64,000 nt of DNA from NCBI GenBank assembly GCA_029531795.1, contig JAPEIS010000006.1, forward strand, positions 1,860,001-1,924,000. Direction: 5' to 3'. Each line of letters starts with the position of its first letter. Within the stretch, counting starts at the first letter, position 1. The DNA is from Sclerotinia nivalis. Taxonomy: Eukaryota > Ascomycota > Leotiomycetes > Helotiales > Sclerotiniaceae. The translations under genes and the position numbers were made by a program. The notes below the pieces were generated by a model. The model ran no database searches and was not told where the DNA came from. It saw only the letters and a program-made list of their open reading frames with translations. Positions 35,289 to 47,714 of the stretch are shown here, one piece after another.

Positions 35289-38270
35289 ATTCTTTTTATT
35301 CTCTTTTAAGAATAATTCGACAATTAGCTATTGATACTTTAATAGTATTTTATCGAATAACAATGGTTGGAATAAGAAATATTTTAAATTGTTCGATCAA
35401 TTCAAATATTTTTCAAAATCGAGATAATGCTTTCAGGATTTTTAATAGGATTGAAGGCGAAATATTTGTATTTAATCGTTAATCCATTATATAATTGGAA
35501 TTAGATCTGATGTAAAGATTTGAAAATATATAAGAAGAGTTCGATATTTTCAAGTAAAAAAATCAATAAGAAATCGAAGAGATTTTTGTTTGTTTTATAT
35601 AGTAAAGGGTATTTAATTTACTATTAACGATCGTTAATAGAATAAAGACGGTATTTAATTCTATTTATACTTTTTAAAAAAAACCTTCGAAATTTCAAAA
35701 ATTATTATTTTATAAAGGTCTTAATATTGAAGAAGCAAAGGATTTCTTTTTTTAGATTGAATTTATATTTCGGAATGATGATGAGTATTATTTCTTAATT
35801 GATTAAAAGAAGATAGATTATATTATTCAATATTTTCAACAACAATTATTTGTAATTTGGTATTGATATAAAGGTTCTATATTGAATTCTAATATATTAT
35901 AGGAAGAATTCAAAGAATATATATATAATATAATATTGAATAAAAATAATCGATAATAATATACTATATAGTAAATTATTAATATTAAATAATAATCTAA
36001 TCAAAGTGTAAATAGTTTTGTAGTATATTTCGATAGTTTGAAGAAGGAAATCGAATTTAAAATGGAAATGTTTATAAAGAAAGATTTTTATTAGATTTAT
36101 TTTTCTATATTGTTAAACGAATTTCAAAATTTATTTAGCAATCTGAAATTCGAAACGATTTAATCAAATAAATATATTATTTTGAAAATGTAGATAAAAT
36201 ATATTGTTTATAAGATATAAACGATTCGTTTTGTAATTGAAGATAAGGTAATATGTTTATATTATTAAATTTATCTTTTAATTGTTTTCAAAATGAATCA
36301 TCTAAATAGCAAACATATATTGTTAGTAATCGATGTATAATTGGAATAGTGTTTTAAATCTTCTTCAAAGGAAAAATCCAATAAAGAAAACTAGAAAAAT
36401 TATTATAAATAAAAAAATCTAATTTGTTTTTATTGTTAACAAAAGGGTTATTATACAAATGAATGTATTAATCCGTTTGTATATTGATGATGTAAAAATG
36501 ATTATCAATTTTGTATTTGTTTTATATATTTTTAAAAGGAAAAGAATCAAAGAAATGATTAGATCTAATAGTAATTTTAGCTATTCCGATAATTCTGGGT
36601 TTTTAATAAGAGGGATGTATTATTTTAGTTATTGAAGCAACTTTTCAAATTAATAATATTCCAATAAAACTCTGTTGTTTTATTGATTCTAGTATAGAAA
36701 TTAATATTATTCAATAAAGTAAATGTATTGAATAGGATTGGATTTCCGATTTTGGAAAAGATATTCTATTAGTATTTGTTAATAGGATTAATATATCTTT
36801 ATATAATGATTATCAATTTATTGTCGAAGTAATAAATAATTTTAAAGAAATTTTTTTTTATATTTATCGATTTATTGTTAATCATTTGTTATTGTTTTTG
36901 TTTAATAATGCAAAGAGATCTTCAAATTAAAAATACTATTAAAACTACTTATATCGCTATATTTACTAATCGATTATTCCGAATCGCAATAGCAATCATC
37001 GTCAAATACGATCTCGAAACAAAGCAATACAATATAATCAATACCTTTGTTAATACTTTATATAATCTTTCTAATATCTTAATTGTATATCATCTTTTTG
37101 ATGATTACAAAATCCCTAACAAAAACATTATTATCGATCGAGCTTTATATGGTCTTTGTAATTCCTCAATAATATAGTTCAGGGATTTCACTCGGATACT
37201 CGAAAAATTGAGATTGGTATAATATAAAAAGGAATTATATTTATATATAAATCTAAAATACATTATTATGATCTTATTTTTTGTAAATAATATTCAGATT
37301 ATATATTACAAGAAGAATAAATTAGTTATCATTAAAATTACTAAAGGAATCAAAGCTATATATGAATTATATAATTTTGAGGATACAAAATGGTTTCTAA
37401 GAATATATATCCTTCGTAATCGATTTAAGAAAAAATTATAATTAGTTTATAATATATATATTGAAAAGATTGCTAAGAAATTTAAAACAATTAATGGGAT
37501 AATATATACATTGCTACTTATAATAATATTTCGAAAAAACTCAGATTAGATTCCTATATATATAATCAAACTATATCAGAAGAAAATAGAATCAATTCTA
37601 TACACTATAATTATAATAAAAACAAATGTTTTATTCGCTGTTTTACAATTGAACTATTATTTAATCAATTTATCGATCGAATATATAAAAGCCATTAACT
37701 ATTGTTTTGAATATCTCTGGAATACAAGATTTCTTGTAATATAATACAACAATGATCAAATACTACAACTTTTTGTCTTTTCAAATACTTCTTTCGTAAA
37801 TGATCCTGATATACATCGATCATCTCAAAAGTATATTATATCCTTTTTTGATAATTTAATTATATAGAAAGCATCTAAATAGGATACCATAACTATTTCA
37901 ATCATTGAAGCTAAATTATTCAGTATTGAATATACATTAAAAGAAACTATAACAATTCTATACTTCCTAAAGAAAATCGATCTTGTAGTAAAAGAACCAA
38001 TATCAATATTCTATAATAATCAATAAGCAATTAGATTGATAATTAATAAGAACAAACGAATCACTACAAAACTTAAATATATCGATATACAGAATATATA
38101 ATTGTAATAAAAATATTCAAAAGAGAGCTTTTATATTATCTACCTTCCAATTATCGATATAATAATCGATAAACTCATTAAGAATTTTACACAACAAAAG
38201 TTCGAACATTTTTGCTCTTTTTTGAATCTATAGAATATTAGCAACAAAATCATAAAGATTGATTAAAAAT

Positions 38271-39035
38271 AATCATGGATTATCTATTGTATTATACTTA
38301 TACAAATAAAACATTATTATAATATTATACAAAATTAATAAAATTTATTCATATATATATACAACATCAGCTAATTCGTAATTACTATTATAATATTCTT
38401 CTATTCAAAACTTATAATAAAATAAGAGCTATTTAATTCATTACCGATTCTTTTTAATATTTTTTCTTTTTTTCTTTTCGATATCTTTTCTTTTTTCGAT
38501 CCTTGGTATAAAAATGTCGCTATTCAAAACTGAACAGGAAACCGATCGTATATATCTACAAACGAATTTTATCAAATTAATATACGATCGAAAGCTTCCT
38601 TTGTTCATTTTGATATAATTAGTATTATATATAATACTGATTAAGGGATGTAATCTACCTACTAACTTATCATATAAATATACAAACAAATTTCGTCAAA
38701 TTTGTATACGATCGAGATCCTCCTTAGTTCACTTTTATATAATATCTGTTAGGATTTGGATTACCTTAAGCATCACTTTCATTACCACTATAATTATTAT
38801 ACTACAAAGGTAAAGGGTGAGATAATTTATTTTTAGATCTTTTTCGATTGTACTTTCTTTTTTCGAATATTATTATACTCTTCGAAATTTCGTTGTATCG
38901 TTTAATTAATTCAATTGTATTAATCACGAACTATCTATAGTATTATACACTTTCGAATAAAACATCATTATAATACTATACTAAATCAATGAAATTTGAT
39001 TGTATATATATACTATACCAATTAGTTCGTTAAAC
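38271..39035 (+). repeat. Two diverged ~105-bp direct repeats in the Copia-Y 3' region
   Basis: About 38,271-38,375 and 38,930-39,035 share the same order of motifs (TATTATAC, AATAAAACAT, ATATATATAC, TTAGTTCG-like end). Between them a shorter pair (about 38,545-38,620 and 38,675-38,745) shares TATACGATCG followed by TTCA. They probably arose by tandem duplication and then decayed. Confidence 0.6.
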
Positions 39036-39395
39036 GCTAATCAAAACCGATTATATCAATCAAATCGATCAATATATTACAATTTATACTCATTTCTTTA
39101 TATCAATGATCAATACAATTAAAACGATCAATTCTATCCAAATGATCAATATTCGGAACGATCAATATGGTCAATAGGTCAACCTTATCGATGTAATCGT
39201 GAAATGATTAATTTGGTCAATTTGGTTAATATAATCAATTAATCGACCAAATTGAACTACGCTATCAATTTCAATCGAAATCGCTCGAAATCGATATTTA
39301 TGTATTATCAAAACCTATACTCTATATTTGATCAATTATTACTTTTTATAATCTTTTCTTATTATTACAAATCGATTCTCGATCTGGGGGGTGTG

Positions 39396-39791
39396 TTATA
39401 GGTAATCATATATTACCTAATCATATAACCAATGATTTATAATCATTACATCATCATATAATCATTATACTCTTTTCTATATTATTTATATTGTACAATC
39501 ATCGTATATTTTCTTATATTATTCGTATTTAAACTATTCTAAATCCTTGATTATCCTTATGATTAATCAAATTGATCCTAATATAATATCATTAGAAATT
39601 ATATTTTATTGATATATCTCATCAGCTAGATAACAAGGATCTAATCTATATATACAACCCTCGATAGATAGGATCGAAGACAAATCATTTAATCAATTCT
39701 TATTCAATTAGATATTTAACTTTATTACTCCAATATAATTATCTTCTCCCTAATCCCTTCAATGTACTTTGTGATCATACTATCTCGTGAT
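39396..39791 (+). repeat. Probable Copia-Y 3' LTR
   Basis: Directly preceded by a G-run polypurine tract and starting TGTTATAGG. The right boundary is set only by the return of gypsy gag-like coding on the minus strand near 39,800. Confidence 0.55.
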
Positions 39792-40781
39792 AGTTTGCTA
39801 TTTTGGTTTTTAATATTAGTCTTTGGAATTTAGTATAGAAGATATAGAACAGTTGATTTTTTTATTTTAGATTGATTAGAAGTTTTCGGGTTTCGATTTG
39901 TTTGTTTTAATTTCTATAAATTCTTTTTAATATTTGCAATAGATCCTTATAGTCGATAAATTTGATAAATTGTTTCTTGATATTATACAATCGAATTTGT
40001 ATAGCAATGGGTTTAGTTAATCTTCTAATTATATAAATCAAATGGGAATATAGAGAAGTAAAACAATCGGAATTAATATATATCTTATTCTATATTTGAT
40101 TGACAAATCAATTAAAAACGATTTTCGTTTTATTAAATAATACAGGGTTAGGTATCTTCTTATTCAATTGAGATTTCGATAAAACAGGAGCGGCAATTGA
40201 GGTTGTAATAGGCGTTAGAGGCAAAGGGTTGATCAGATCGATGAAAGTTGAAATAGGTAGGGCAACAAAAACAGAATAAAGTTGAATTAAATAAACAATC
40301 AATCTATTATTCTTCTTTTTCTATTGTATAAATATAGTTTTCTCAATTTGTAAATCAAGAGTAAGTTTTTGAATTGCAATTTGTAAATCGATTACTTTTG
40401 TCTTTACTTTTATATTATATTTGTAAAAGAAAGTAAGATAATGATATTAGATCGCAATATCGCTGATTATAATGGTAACGAATTCTTTAAAGGAGTCGGG
40501 TTGATTAAATGGGTACAAATGGAACGATATTGTAGAAATATCGATATAGATCGATCGGAGTTATATAATATCATAGAGATAACAAGTAGAATAACAAATA
40601 TTACTTTTATTAATAAAATATAGCTCAAAAAGTTATGATTTTATAAAAGGAACGATTCCTTAAATACATTTATATATAACACTAGCCCCGACCAGGGCTA
40701 GCCTATACTTATCCGAGGGCCAACTCCTATAGGTCGGAACCCGGGCGGTCTCCGTATACCTTATACGGGGACCCCGTGACA
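39792..40781 (-). mobile_element. 5' part of a minus-strand gypsy element (G4): LTR and gag start
   Basis: The minus strand encodes a gypsy gag N-terminus: 40,108-40,302 ends SKSQLNKKIPNPVLFNKTK, matching the KIPDPxxFxG start typical of these gags, and continues leftward to about 39,800. To the right, DNA ending GTGACA at 40,781 (TGTCACGGGG on the minus strand) looks like the outer end of the 5' LTR, with TATATATAA just inside. The inner LTR end lies somewhere in 40,303-40,440. The element is cut at about 39,792. Confidence 0.6.
40681..40781. repeat. GC-rich, hairpin-containing LTR end inside AT-rich island
   Basis: About 100 bp of markedly GC-rich sequence. It contains CTAGCCC/GGGCTAG (40,682-40,688 with 40,695-40,701) and a 12-bp stem with one wobble pair, GGTCTCCGTATA against TATACGGGGACC (40,747-40,758 with 40,762-40,773). 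It shows far fewer C-to-T changes than everything around it. Confidence 0.75.
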
Positions 40782-43280
40782 AGAATAATATTTTTATTTC
40801 GATTATAAATATAAAGTATAAAAAGGTTTTTATTCTATTTGTGAATCTTTTTTTGTAATTGAGGAAAAAGATAAGTATTTTCAGATTCTGATAAAATAAT
40901 AGGACGAAATGTTTTTTATCGTAAGATAATTATATAAAAAGTAATTTCGTTTTTGAGATCTTTTTTATCATTAATATTGTTTGAATTGATTTTTTCAACA
41001 AAACTTTATTCAAATATTTATATAAAATTAATCGAACTATTGAAGGATCTTTGATTTGAATAATCTGAAGAATTGTCAAATTTGTTATCTAGAATTGTAT
41101 TATAAAGAGTAGTATTTGAATTATAGATATTATTTAATTGAAAAAGAATATCTTTATCGATTTTAGATTTCCTATAACAATTGATACAAATTCAATTTGA
41201 TTTTTTCGAATTAATTATATTAGTTTGATTATTATTAGAGTTTTCTGTAGATCAATTCCTTATAACAATATAAGAAAGATTATTTATAATAATATTTTTA
41301 GATAGAATTATAATACAGAAAATTGTTTGTTGTTATATTAGTAAAGGATTTCCAATATATTCAAATTTAAAATATTCATATTCATTATAATTAAAGTAGA
41401 GAGGTTTCTTATTTGGATTGTATTTTTCTGTATTATTTATAATAGGATATTTTGAAATCTTTGGATTAAGTAAATTGGTTTATCGGATTTGATTGGAGAT
41501 TTGTTGGAAATTATTGTTCTAATTTTGTCGATTATTATTATTGCGATTATTATTTCTATCTTTATTTTGATTTCGAGAATTATTAGAATTGTAATTTCCT
41601 TCTGAATTATTCTTTTTGAAAAAGGGTTTCGATTTTAATTATTGAGAAAGAACTTCGAGTTTTTATTCTTTAGTAAAACCTTTAGATTTGGTATTGGATA
41701 TATTATTTGTAAATTCTTTGATGATTTCATTATTGTGAGTGAGTTTTGGAGCTCTATATTTTTTTTAATATTCTGAATTATACAATAATTTTCGGCAAAA
41801 GATCGATAGATAATATTATTGGAAATAGAATGATTACAAAAAATTGAATCGATTAATCCTTTAACAAAATTAAGAATTAATCTCTTTTGAACAATTGTAT
41901 TAATAATATCAAAGTTTTTTCAAAGATAAGAATATCTTTGAATCCTATATTATATTGAATATCCTTCGTTCGTGAATAGTATTTCTCAAAGATTTCGTTT
42001 TTAGTTTGAGCAAACGAATTTATTGAATTCATTGTATTCTGAATTGTATTTTTGTTATTGTAAGATGGATAATAATTCAAAAAGGTTTTGATAAAAGCGA
42101 ATTCGTTTTCCTAAATAGCAATTTCGGTATCTTCAAAGATAATCTTGAAATCGGTATGATTATTGATTTAGATTTGAGCTTTCTCTTTGAATTTCAATTG
42201 AATTATAATGAAAAAAACAAATAATTTGTAAATTGGATTTTTAATAATTCGTTTGATGATAATTTTGATTGTATTTAGTTATATAAAGTTTGGTATATTA
42301 TAGTAATCGAATTCAGATATTAAATCGATATTGATCTTCTTTCAAAGCTTTTTAGCTTTAGTATTATCGAATTTCGATATATTTGTAATTTGAAAATTCG
42401 AATTGGAAAAATTGAAAAAAGGAGATAGAAGTATAATAGGAAACAAATTGAATTTTTTTAGATAATTCAAAGAAAGATATATTTCGAATTCTAAAAGTTT
42501 TATTTATAAGGATTTTGAAGGATTATAAATTGAAAAGAAAAGTTCTTCAATAAAAAATATATAATATACTCATTTTTGTAAATCAAAATCAGAAAGATAT
42601 TGATAAAAACGAATAACAATTTATCGATATCTAAAATAGATTTCGAAATCGATTTCAAAATTGAGTTTTTTATTTTTCAACTATAAAAAATATAAATATT
42701 TCGAAAATTCGAAATCAAAGGGAAATTCGATATCGAAAGATTAAAGATTTTAATAGAAAAATAGTATTAAATTTATTTTTAAAAATGCAATTATTATATT
42801 AAATTGAAATCTCTGAAAAAAAAAGTTTTGATATAATAAAGAATCGATATTTTAGATAAATCAAAAGTTAGGGATTCTATATACAAATTGATAATTCCGC
42901 GAATAGCGAATTTATATTACAATAGCTTTATTTTGCTTTTTTGAAGTGATTGAATTGTTGAAGTTTAATATACCAATTAATAATCTTAAAAAGAAGATTC
43001 AAAAGATAGTTTTTTCAAAAAGAAGATTCAAAAGATAGTTTTTTCAAAAAGAAAATAAAGTATGAGTTTGCAAACGGAGAGATGTTGGCGATATATTAAA
43101 TATCTATAGATCCCTGTATAGATTATCAGAAAACACAACGGAAATGAATACAAAATAATAAATTGAAATTGCGTATTTTTTTTATTAAATTGGAGTGGTT
43201 ATATAGACCCTTTTGGAGTTACATTATCTGCCTCCTTTTTGGTACGGTATCTATTGAATATTCGCGAATTGTTTATAGTT
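40782..43280 (-). mobile_element. Fragment of another minus-strand gypsy element (gag region)
   Basis: On the minus strand, 41,877-42,080 encodes a gag segment (SINSFAQTKNEIFEKYY, RTKDIQYNIG), followed by an Asn-rich stretch near 41,530-41,620. The right part, with no coding signal, may hold its 5' leader or LTR. A 29-bp perfect tandem duplication lies at 42,992-43,049. Boundaries are not resolved; the left end coincides with the G4 LTR end. Confidence 0.5.
42992..43049. repeat. Perfect 29-bp tandem duplication
   Basis: Two identical adjacent units starting AGAAGATTCAAAAG, followed by a partial third. Confidence 0.85.
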
Positions 43281-45985
43281 TGATCAATTTGTTAAAAAAT
43301 ATCAAAAAAGGAAAAGCTATATTAGAATTTAAATAGATTGAAAAAGTTTAAGAAACTTTTGATAATCTGAAAAAGATTTTCATTATTGTATCAATATTCA
43401 AACATTTTGAGTTAGTATTCTGAATTTTATTTGAAATAGATGCTTTTAGATTTGTTTTGGGATATGTATTTTCTCAATTGTTTTTTGAAGATTTGAATGA
43501 TTTTATTACTTTTTGATAATATTTTGTTATCTTTTATTCAAGAAAATTTATTTCGGTTGAACAAAGATATTTTATGTATGATTAGGAATTTCTAGTTATT
43601 TATATAGTTTTTGTTCAATGGTAGTATTATATCGTAAATAATCAGTATATAATTGTAGTTAAAATAGATTATAACAGTCTTCAACATTTTATAAAAACAA
43701 AATAATTTAATGGATAGTAAATATAATGAATTAAAGTTTTAATTGTTTATGATTTTATAATTATATATAGATTAGGGAAATTGAATTCTGTTGATAATTT
43801 GTTGAGAAGATTTGATTATATTAAAGATATAAATGAAATCAACGAAATATTATTTATATTATAAAACAAAGTAAGGAATATTATAGTAATTACTATAATT
43901 TTTTATTTGTTTATAATAGAGATAAAATCCTTAAGAAATATAATAGGTTTTTTTTAAAGAAATAAGTATAGTTTGTTTTTTCATAATTCAGGAAAATCAT
44001 TAATAGAGATTAATTACAAATAATCATTATTATATCGATTGATTTGTATATTGATAACTAATGAAATAGTATTCGAATTAATATATAAATCAATGAAAAA
44101 TACTTTGTTGTGATTTCAAAAGAATAATGATTTTATAAAGAATAAAGAGTATTTAAGATTTAAAAATTATTTTATTAGAAATGCTACATCTTAGTAAATC
44201 GATATCGATGGTTTGTTCAAATATAATAGACGTGTCTTTATATTATTAGATAATATTATAAAAGTAGAAATTTTATAGATTCATTATAATGATTCTATAG
44301 AAAGTCATTAAAGTATTAAGAAGATATAGGAAATCTTGAAAAACAAGTATTTCTAATATAATATAATGAAAAATATAAAAAGGTATATATAAATATATAT
44401 TATTTATCAATAAACAATTGTAAAACAGTATCGGCTTTATAATGAATTATAAACCCTATTATTTCTTTTAGGTTTTTGGAAAGAAATAATAATGGATTTT
44501 GTTATAGATTTATTTTTTTCTAAAGTAAATAAATATATATATAATGTTGTATTTATAATTATCGATAGATATATAAAATTTGTTTGATATATAAAATTAA
44601 TAAAACAATAATTTCATTAGAATTAGTAGAAATTCTATTTCGATATATTTTTAAAGATTTCAATATATTGAAGAGGATAATATTTAATAAAGGATTATAA
44701 TTTATAAGTAAATTTTGAAGTAGTTTAATATTTTATTTAAAAATTCGCTGTAAATTATCTATAGTATTTCATTTATAAATCGATGATCAAATAGAATGCC
44801 AAAATCAAAATTTAATTCATTATATTATTTATTATGCAAATTAGAGATAGGATAATTAAATTATACTATTATCTCTAACAGAATTTATATATAATGCAAT
44901 ATAGTATAATACAATTAAAGAAGTATTTTTTAAAGTAATGTATAAATATCTATCTATTTTCAATTATATCGATGAAAACGTTGATACCGAAGTGAAGATA
45001 TTAGTTATAAAAGAATATATTAAATCGTTGAATAAAAAAAAAACAAAAATAATGAAGATTTGGAAAAAGTTTATAAAAAGAAGATCAGAGAATAATAAAA
45101 AGGATTTATTTTGGTAATTTTATATCAATAATAAAGTTATATTCAATATCAAAAATATTAAACAATTATAATTCAAAAAGAAATTTTCTGATCGTTTTAT
45201 AAACCTTTTCATTATCATCAATATTATAAATAATGGACAAATATATAAATTAGCATTTTTATTATTATACAAAATATATAATATCTTTTATATTTTCTTA
45301 TTAGAATTGTAATATCAATATGATAGTATTATCGATCCTCTGTTTTTTGAAAAAATCGATGGATATATAAAATATGAAATTGAAAAGATATTAATTTATA
45401 AAAAAAAAGGATAAGGAATATAATATTTAGTATAATGAAAAAGGTTATCAATTAGTAGAAGATACTTGGAAAACTTTATGAAATTTAATATATATCAAAA
45501 GATAATTGGAAAACTACGAAAAGGAAAATATACTATTGATATAATGAAGGCAAAGAACTAAGAAGTAATACGATTGAAGTATATTATAAAGTCAAAGAAG
45601 ATTAAAGAAAATTATATTCGTTTTATTGGAATATTGATATTTAAAAAACGCTTATTTATTTTACCTATTGTTTTGAAAACTTTTTAAAAAAAATTATAAT
45701 AATAATAATATATTAATTTTCTTTTGTTATTTAGTGTTCATGTTTTCTTTATTTTTTCATTTTTATCTTCAATAGATTATTCTTTTTAACATTATTAGAA
45801 TTTTCTTTAATATCTGGTTTTGTCGATTGATAAAATATATATCTGATATATTCTTCAATGATAGAATTACAACGAATAATCTATGATATCTGTATATTAG
45901 AAAGAGAGTTATCTACAATTCGAAATCTTAATCCGATAGATTCGTTAATGATTAATCATAGATCAATAAAGATTCATTATATTTA

Positions 45986-46363
45986 TTATTTAAAGATAAA
46001 AACCCTTTTATATAAATTATACTCATCTAAAATATTATTTACAGTATCAAAGCTAGATAAATTCCAAAAATCTTTATTTTTAATTGTTTTCTTGTTTATT
46101 ATTAATACATTTGATTTTATCAAAGATATAGATATTTCTTGATACTTTGCTAATAATATTATATTTGGTTTCGGAATAGTATTCAATATATTAAAATCTT
46201 TTGAAAATAAAGAAAGTATATTGATTATAATAGAAATTTTAGTTTTCTTCATTTTGGACTTTTTAAGAATCAAAGGTTTTCCGTTGTCAATTGGTTCAAT
46301 ATCTTTATTATCATTGTTGAAAAGTTCAATAGGTTTCGATATCCTTCTTTTTGCAAAAACCAA
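45986..46363 (-). CDS. Antisense open frame within G5, unknown
   Basis: A stretch of 125 codons without a stop, in DNA where stops are otherwise dense, on the strand opposite to the G5 polyprotein and between integrase and 3' LTR. It is Lys/Asn/Ser/Ile-rich (RRISKPIELFNNDNKDIEPI, KSKMKKTKISIIIN). Coding-like sequence with a few stops or shifts continues on both sides, about 46,650 to 45,780. The first codon shown is TTG, so the true start is unknown. Some fungal Ty3 elements carry an extra antisense gene; I cannot tell whether this is one. Shorter plus-strand frames overlap it. Confidence 0.35.
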   Translation of the reverse strand: MVFAKRRISKPIELFNNDNKDIEPIDNGKPLILKKSKMKKTKISIIINILSLFSKDFNILNTIPKPNIILLAKYQEISISLIKSNVLIINKKTIKNKDFWNLSSFDTVNNILDEYNLYKRVFIFK

Positions 46364-47430
46364 TTTACGAATTTCTCCAATTTTTTTGATTTTAAAAATA
46401 AAAATGGAATTATCTATTCCTTTTTCACTATAGAATTATTAATATTCTATATACCTTTTGTTTTGCTTTTGATATTCTTGCAATTTGTTTGTTTTGTTGA
46501 AGTATAAAAGGATTTCGACAATTTGGATCGAACAAACACATTATCAAAATTATCCTTCTTATTAAAGATATCTTCCAATTTGATTTCATTTGTCAATTTA
46601 TCTATAGAATTTTGTTTTAACTATTGAAAAGTTAATCAAAAAGTATTTATAAACATTATAAATATGTCGATAAAATATCGAAACAAGTTTATATCAATTT
46701 CGAATAACTTTATTCTTTTCTTTATTTATATATTCAATATTAATACAATTCTTTTGGTATCTCAAGATTTATACTTTAAACTATATTTCTTTTGTTTACA
46801 AAGAAAAACTTTTATTCTTTAAATAAAATTAAGCTGATAATTATTTAAACTTTTTCGAATTACTATTTCTTCTAAAGAATTTACAAAAGCAGCTTTTTAT
46901 TTACAATATAATTACAATATTCGATTTATAACAAAATGAAATATTTTTAATAATATATCGCAAATTTTCTTCTTTCGAATATATTCAATATATAATAAAT
47001 CGATTCTTTTAAAAAAGAAATATTCTTTATTGATTATCTTTTTATCTAATAGAACTTTTCTGTTATTATAATTGGTTATACATTTAGTACAACAAAAGCA
47101 AATTGATTATATGAATTGTAAAAATAAATGAACAAATCGTATTGCTAATTCGGAAGTTTGATGAAATATATTGAAGGAATTCAGGAATTTAATAATATTA
47201 TTACAATACCAACAAAAGAGTTATAGAAAATTGATATAAAGAATTGAATGATTTATAATACTCTAATAAAACAAACTATATATTATTATTATATGTATTT
47301 TGTTTATATTTATTTATTATACAGAAAATCAAATATTATAATCATGTTATCGCTCAACAACATCTTATATCTAACAAACGATTTAAAAACCAATAGACTT
47401 CTTAAAAGCGAAACCTTAAAGAAAAAACTT

Positions 47431-47714
47431 TATTACGGTTATACAACAATTTCGTCAAAATAAGAAACTTATATAGAGGCGTTCTCATTTCGAATTATCA
47501 ATATAGAAATATTATCGACCAGTTTGGAATGTTTAGTAAACAAGCTTTTTTGTATTGCTTATAAAAGAACAAGAATGATAGCGAACTATAAATGTTCTAA
47601 TATCTCTTTATTACTTGAACTTAAAAGTAATAATTTATTTGTAATTAAAAAAGGTAATGAAAAGTTTGGCTACTGTTTTACGACTAATTGATTCTTTGCC
47701 ATATGATCTTAACA
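47431..47714 (+). repeat. G5 3' LTR (284 bp)
   Basis: Starts TATTACGG and ends GATCTTAACA, followed by the target duplication AATTC. Confidence 0.88.

Larger units (their letters stand above)
36880..39791 (+). mobile_element. 5'-truncated Ty1/copia element (Copia-Y) inside G5
   Basis: Plus-strand copia reverse transcriptase from about 36,900 (LETKQYNIINTFVNTLYNL, RALYGLCNS), FVNNIQIIYYKKN (from FVDDIQI) at about 37,272, and RNase H with DPDIHRSSQKYIISFFDN (37,802-37,855), EAKLFSIEYTLKE and YNNQ*AIRLI, ending about 38,230. A 1.1-kb 3' region follows, then a polypurine tract GATCTGGGGGGTG (39,383-39,395) and an LTR-like sequence starting TGTTATAGG at 39,396. Its right end is uncertain (about 39,791). 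No matching 5' LTR, gag or integrase is present, so the copy is truncated at the junction with the G5 protease. Confidence 0.75.
35004..47714 (+). mobile_element. Ty3/gypsy LTR retrotransposon G5, with internal foreign block
   Basis: LTRs of 285 bp (35,004-35,288) and 284 bp (47,431-47,714) begin TGTTACG/TATTACG and end TAACA. The flanking 5-mers are AATTC on both sides (34,999-35,003 and 47,715-47,719). Plus-strand remnants: gag (about 35,690-36,000, GLNIEEAKDFFFQIEFIF), retropepsin (about 36,630-36,700, FIDSSIEIN from an IDSGxE site), RNase H (about 43,330-43,830) and integrase core (about 44,470-44,770, IIMDFVIDLFFSK). Between about 36,880 and 43,280 other element fragments interrupt it, and I could not find its reverse transcriptase. 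After the integrase, a long antisense frame occupies about 45.8-46.6 kb. A second family copy, reversed, runs off the right edge. Confidence 0.85.

Noticed and set aside
36875..37177. 100-codon plus-strand frame as a host gene in the island
   Set aside because: It is copia reverse transcriptase, with downstream RNase H motifs in the same element.
40441..40623. 60-codon plus-strand frame as a gene
   Set aside because: It lies within the probable G4 LTR on the opposite strand and has no family match.
45858..46142. 94-codon plus-strand frame in G5
   Set aside because: Overlaps the longer antisense frame and has a weaker coding look; I could not decide conclusively and kept only the antisense call at low confidence.
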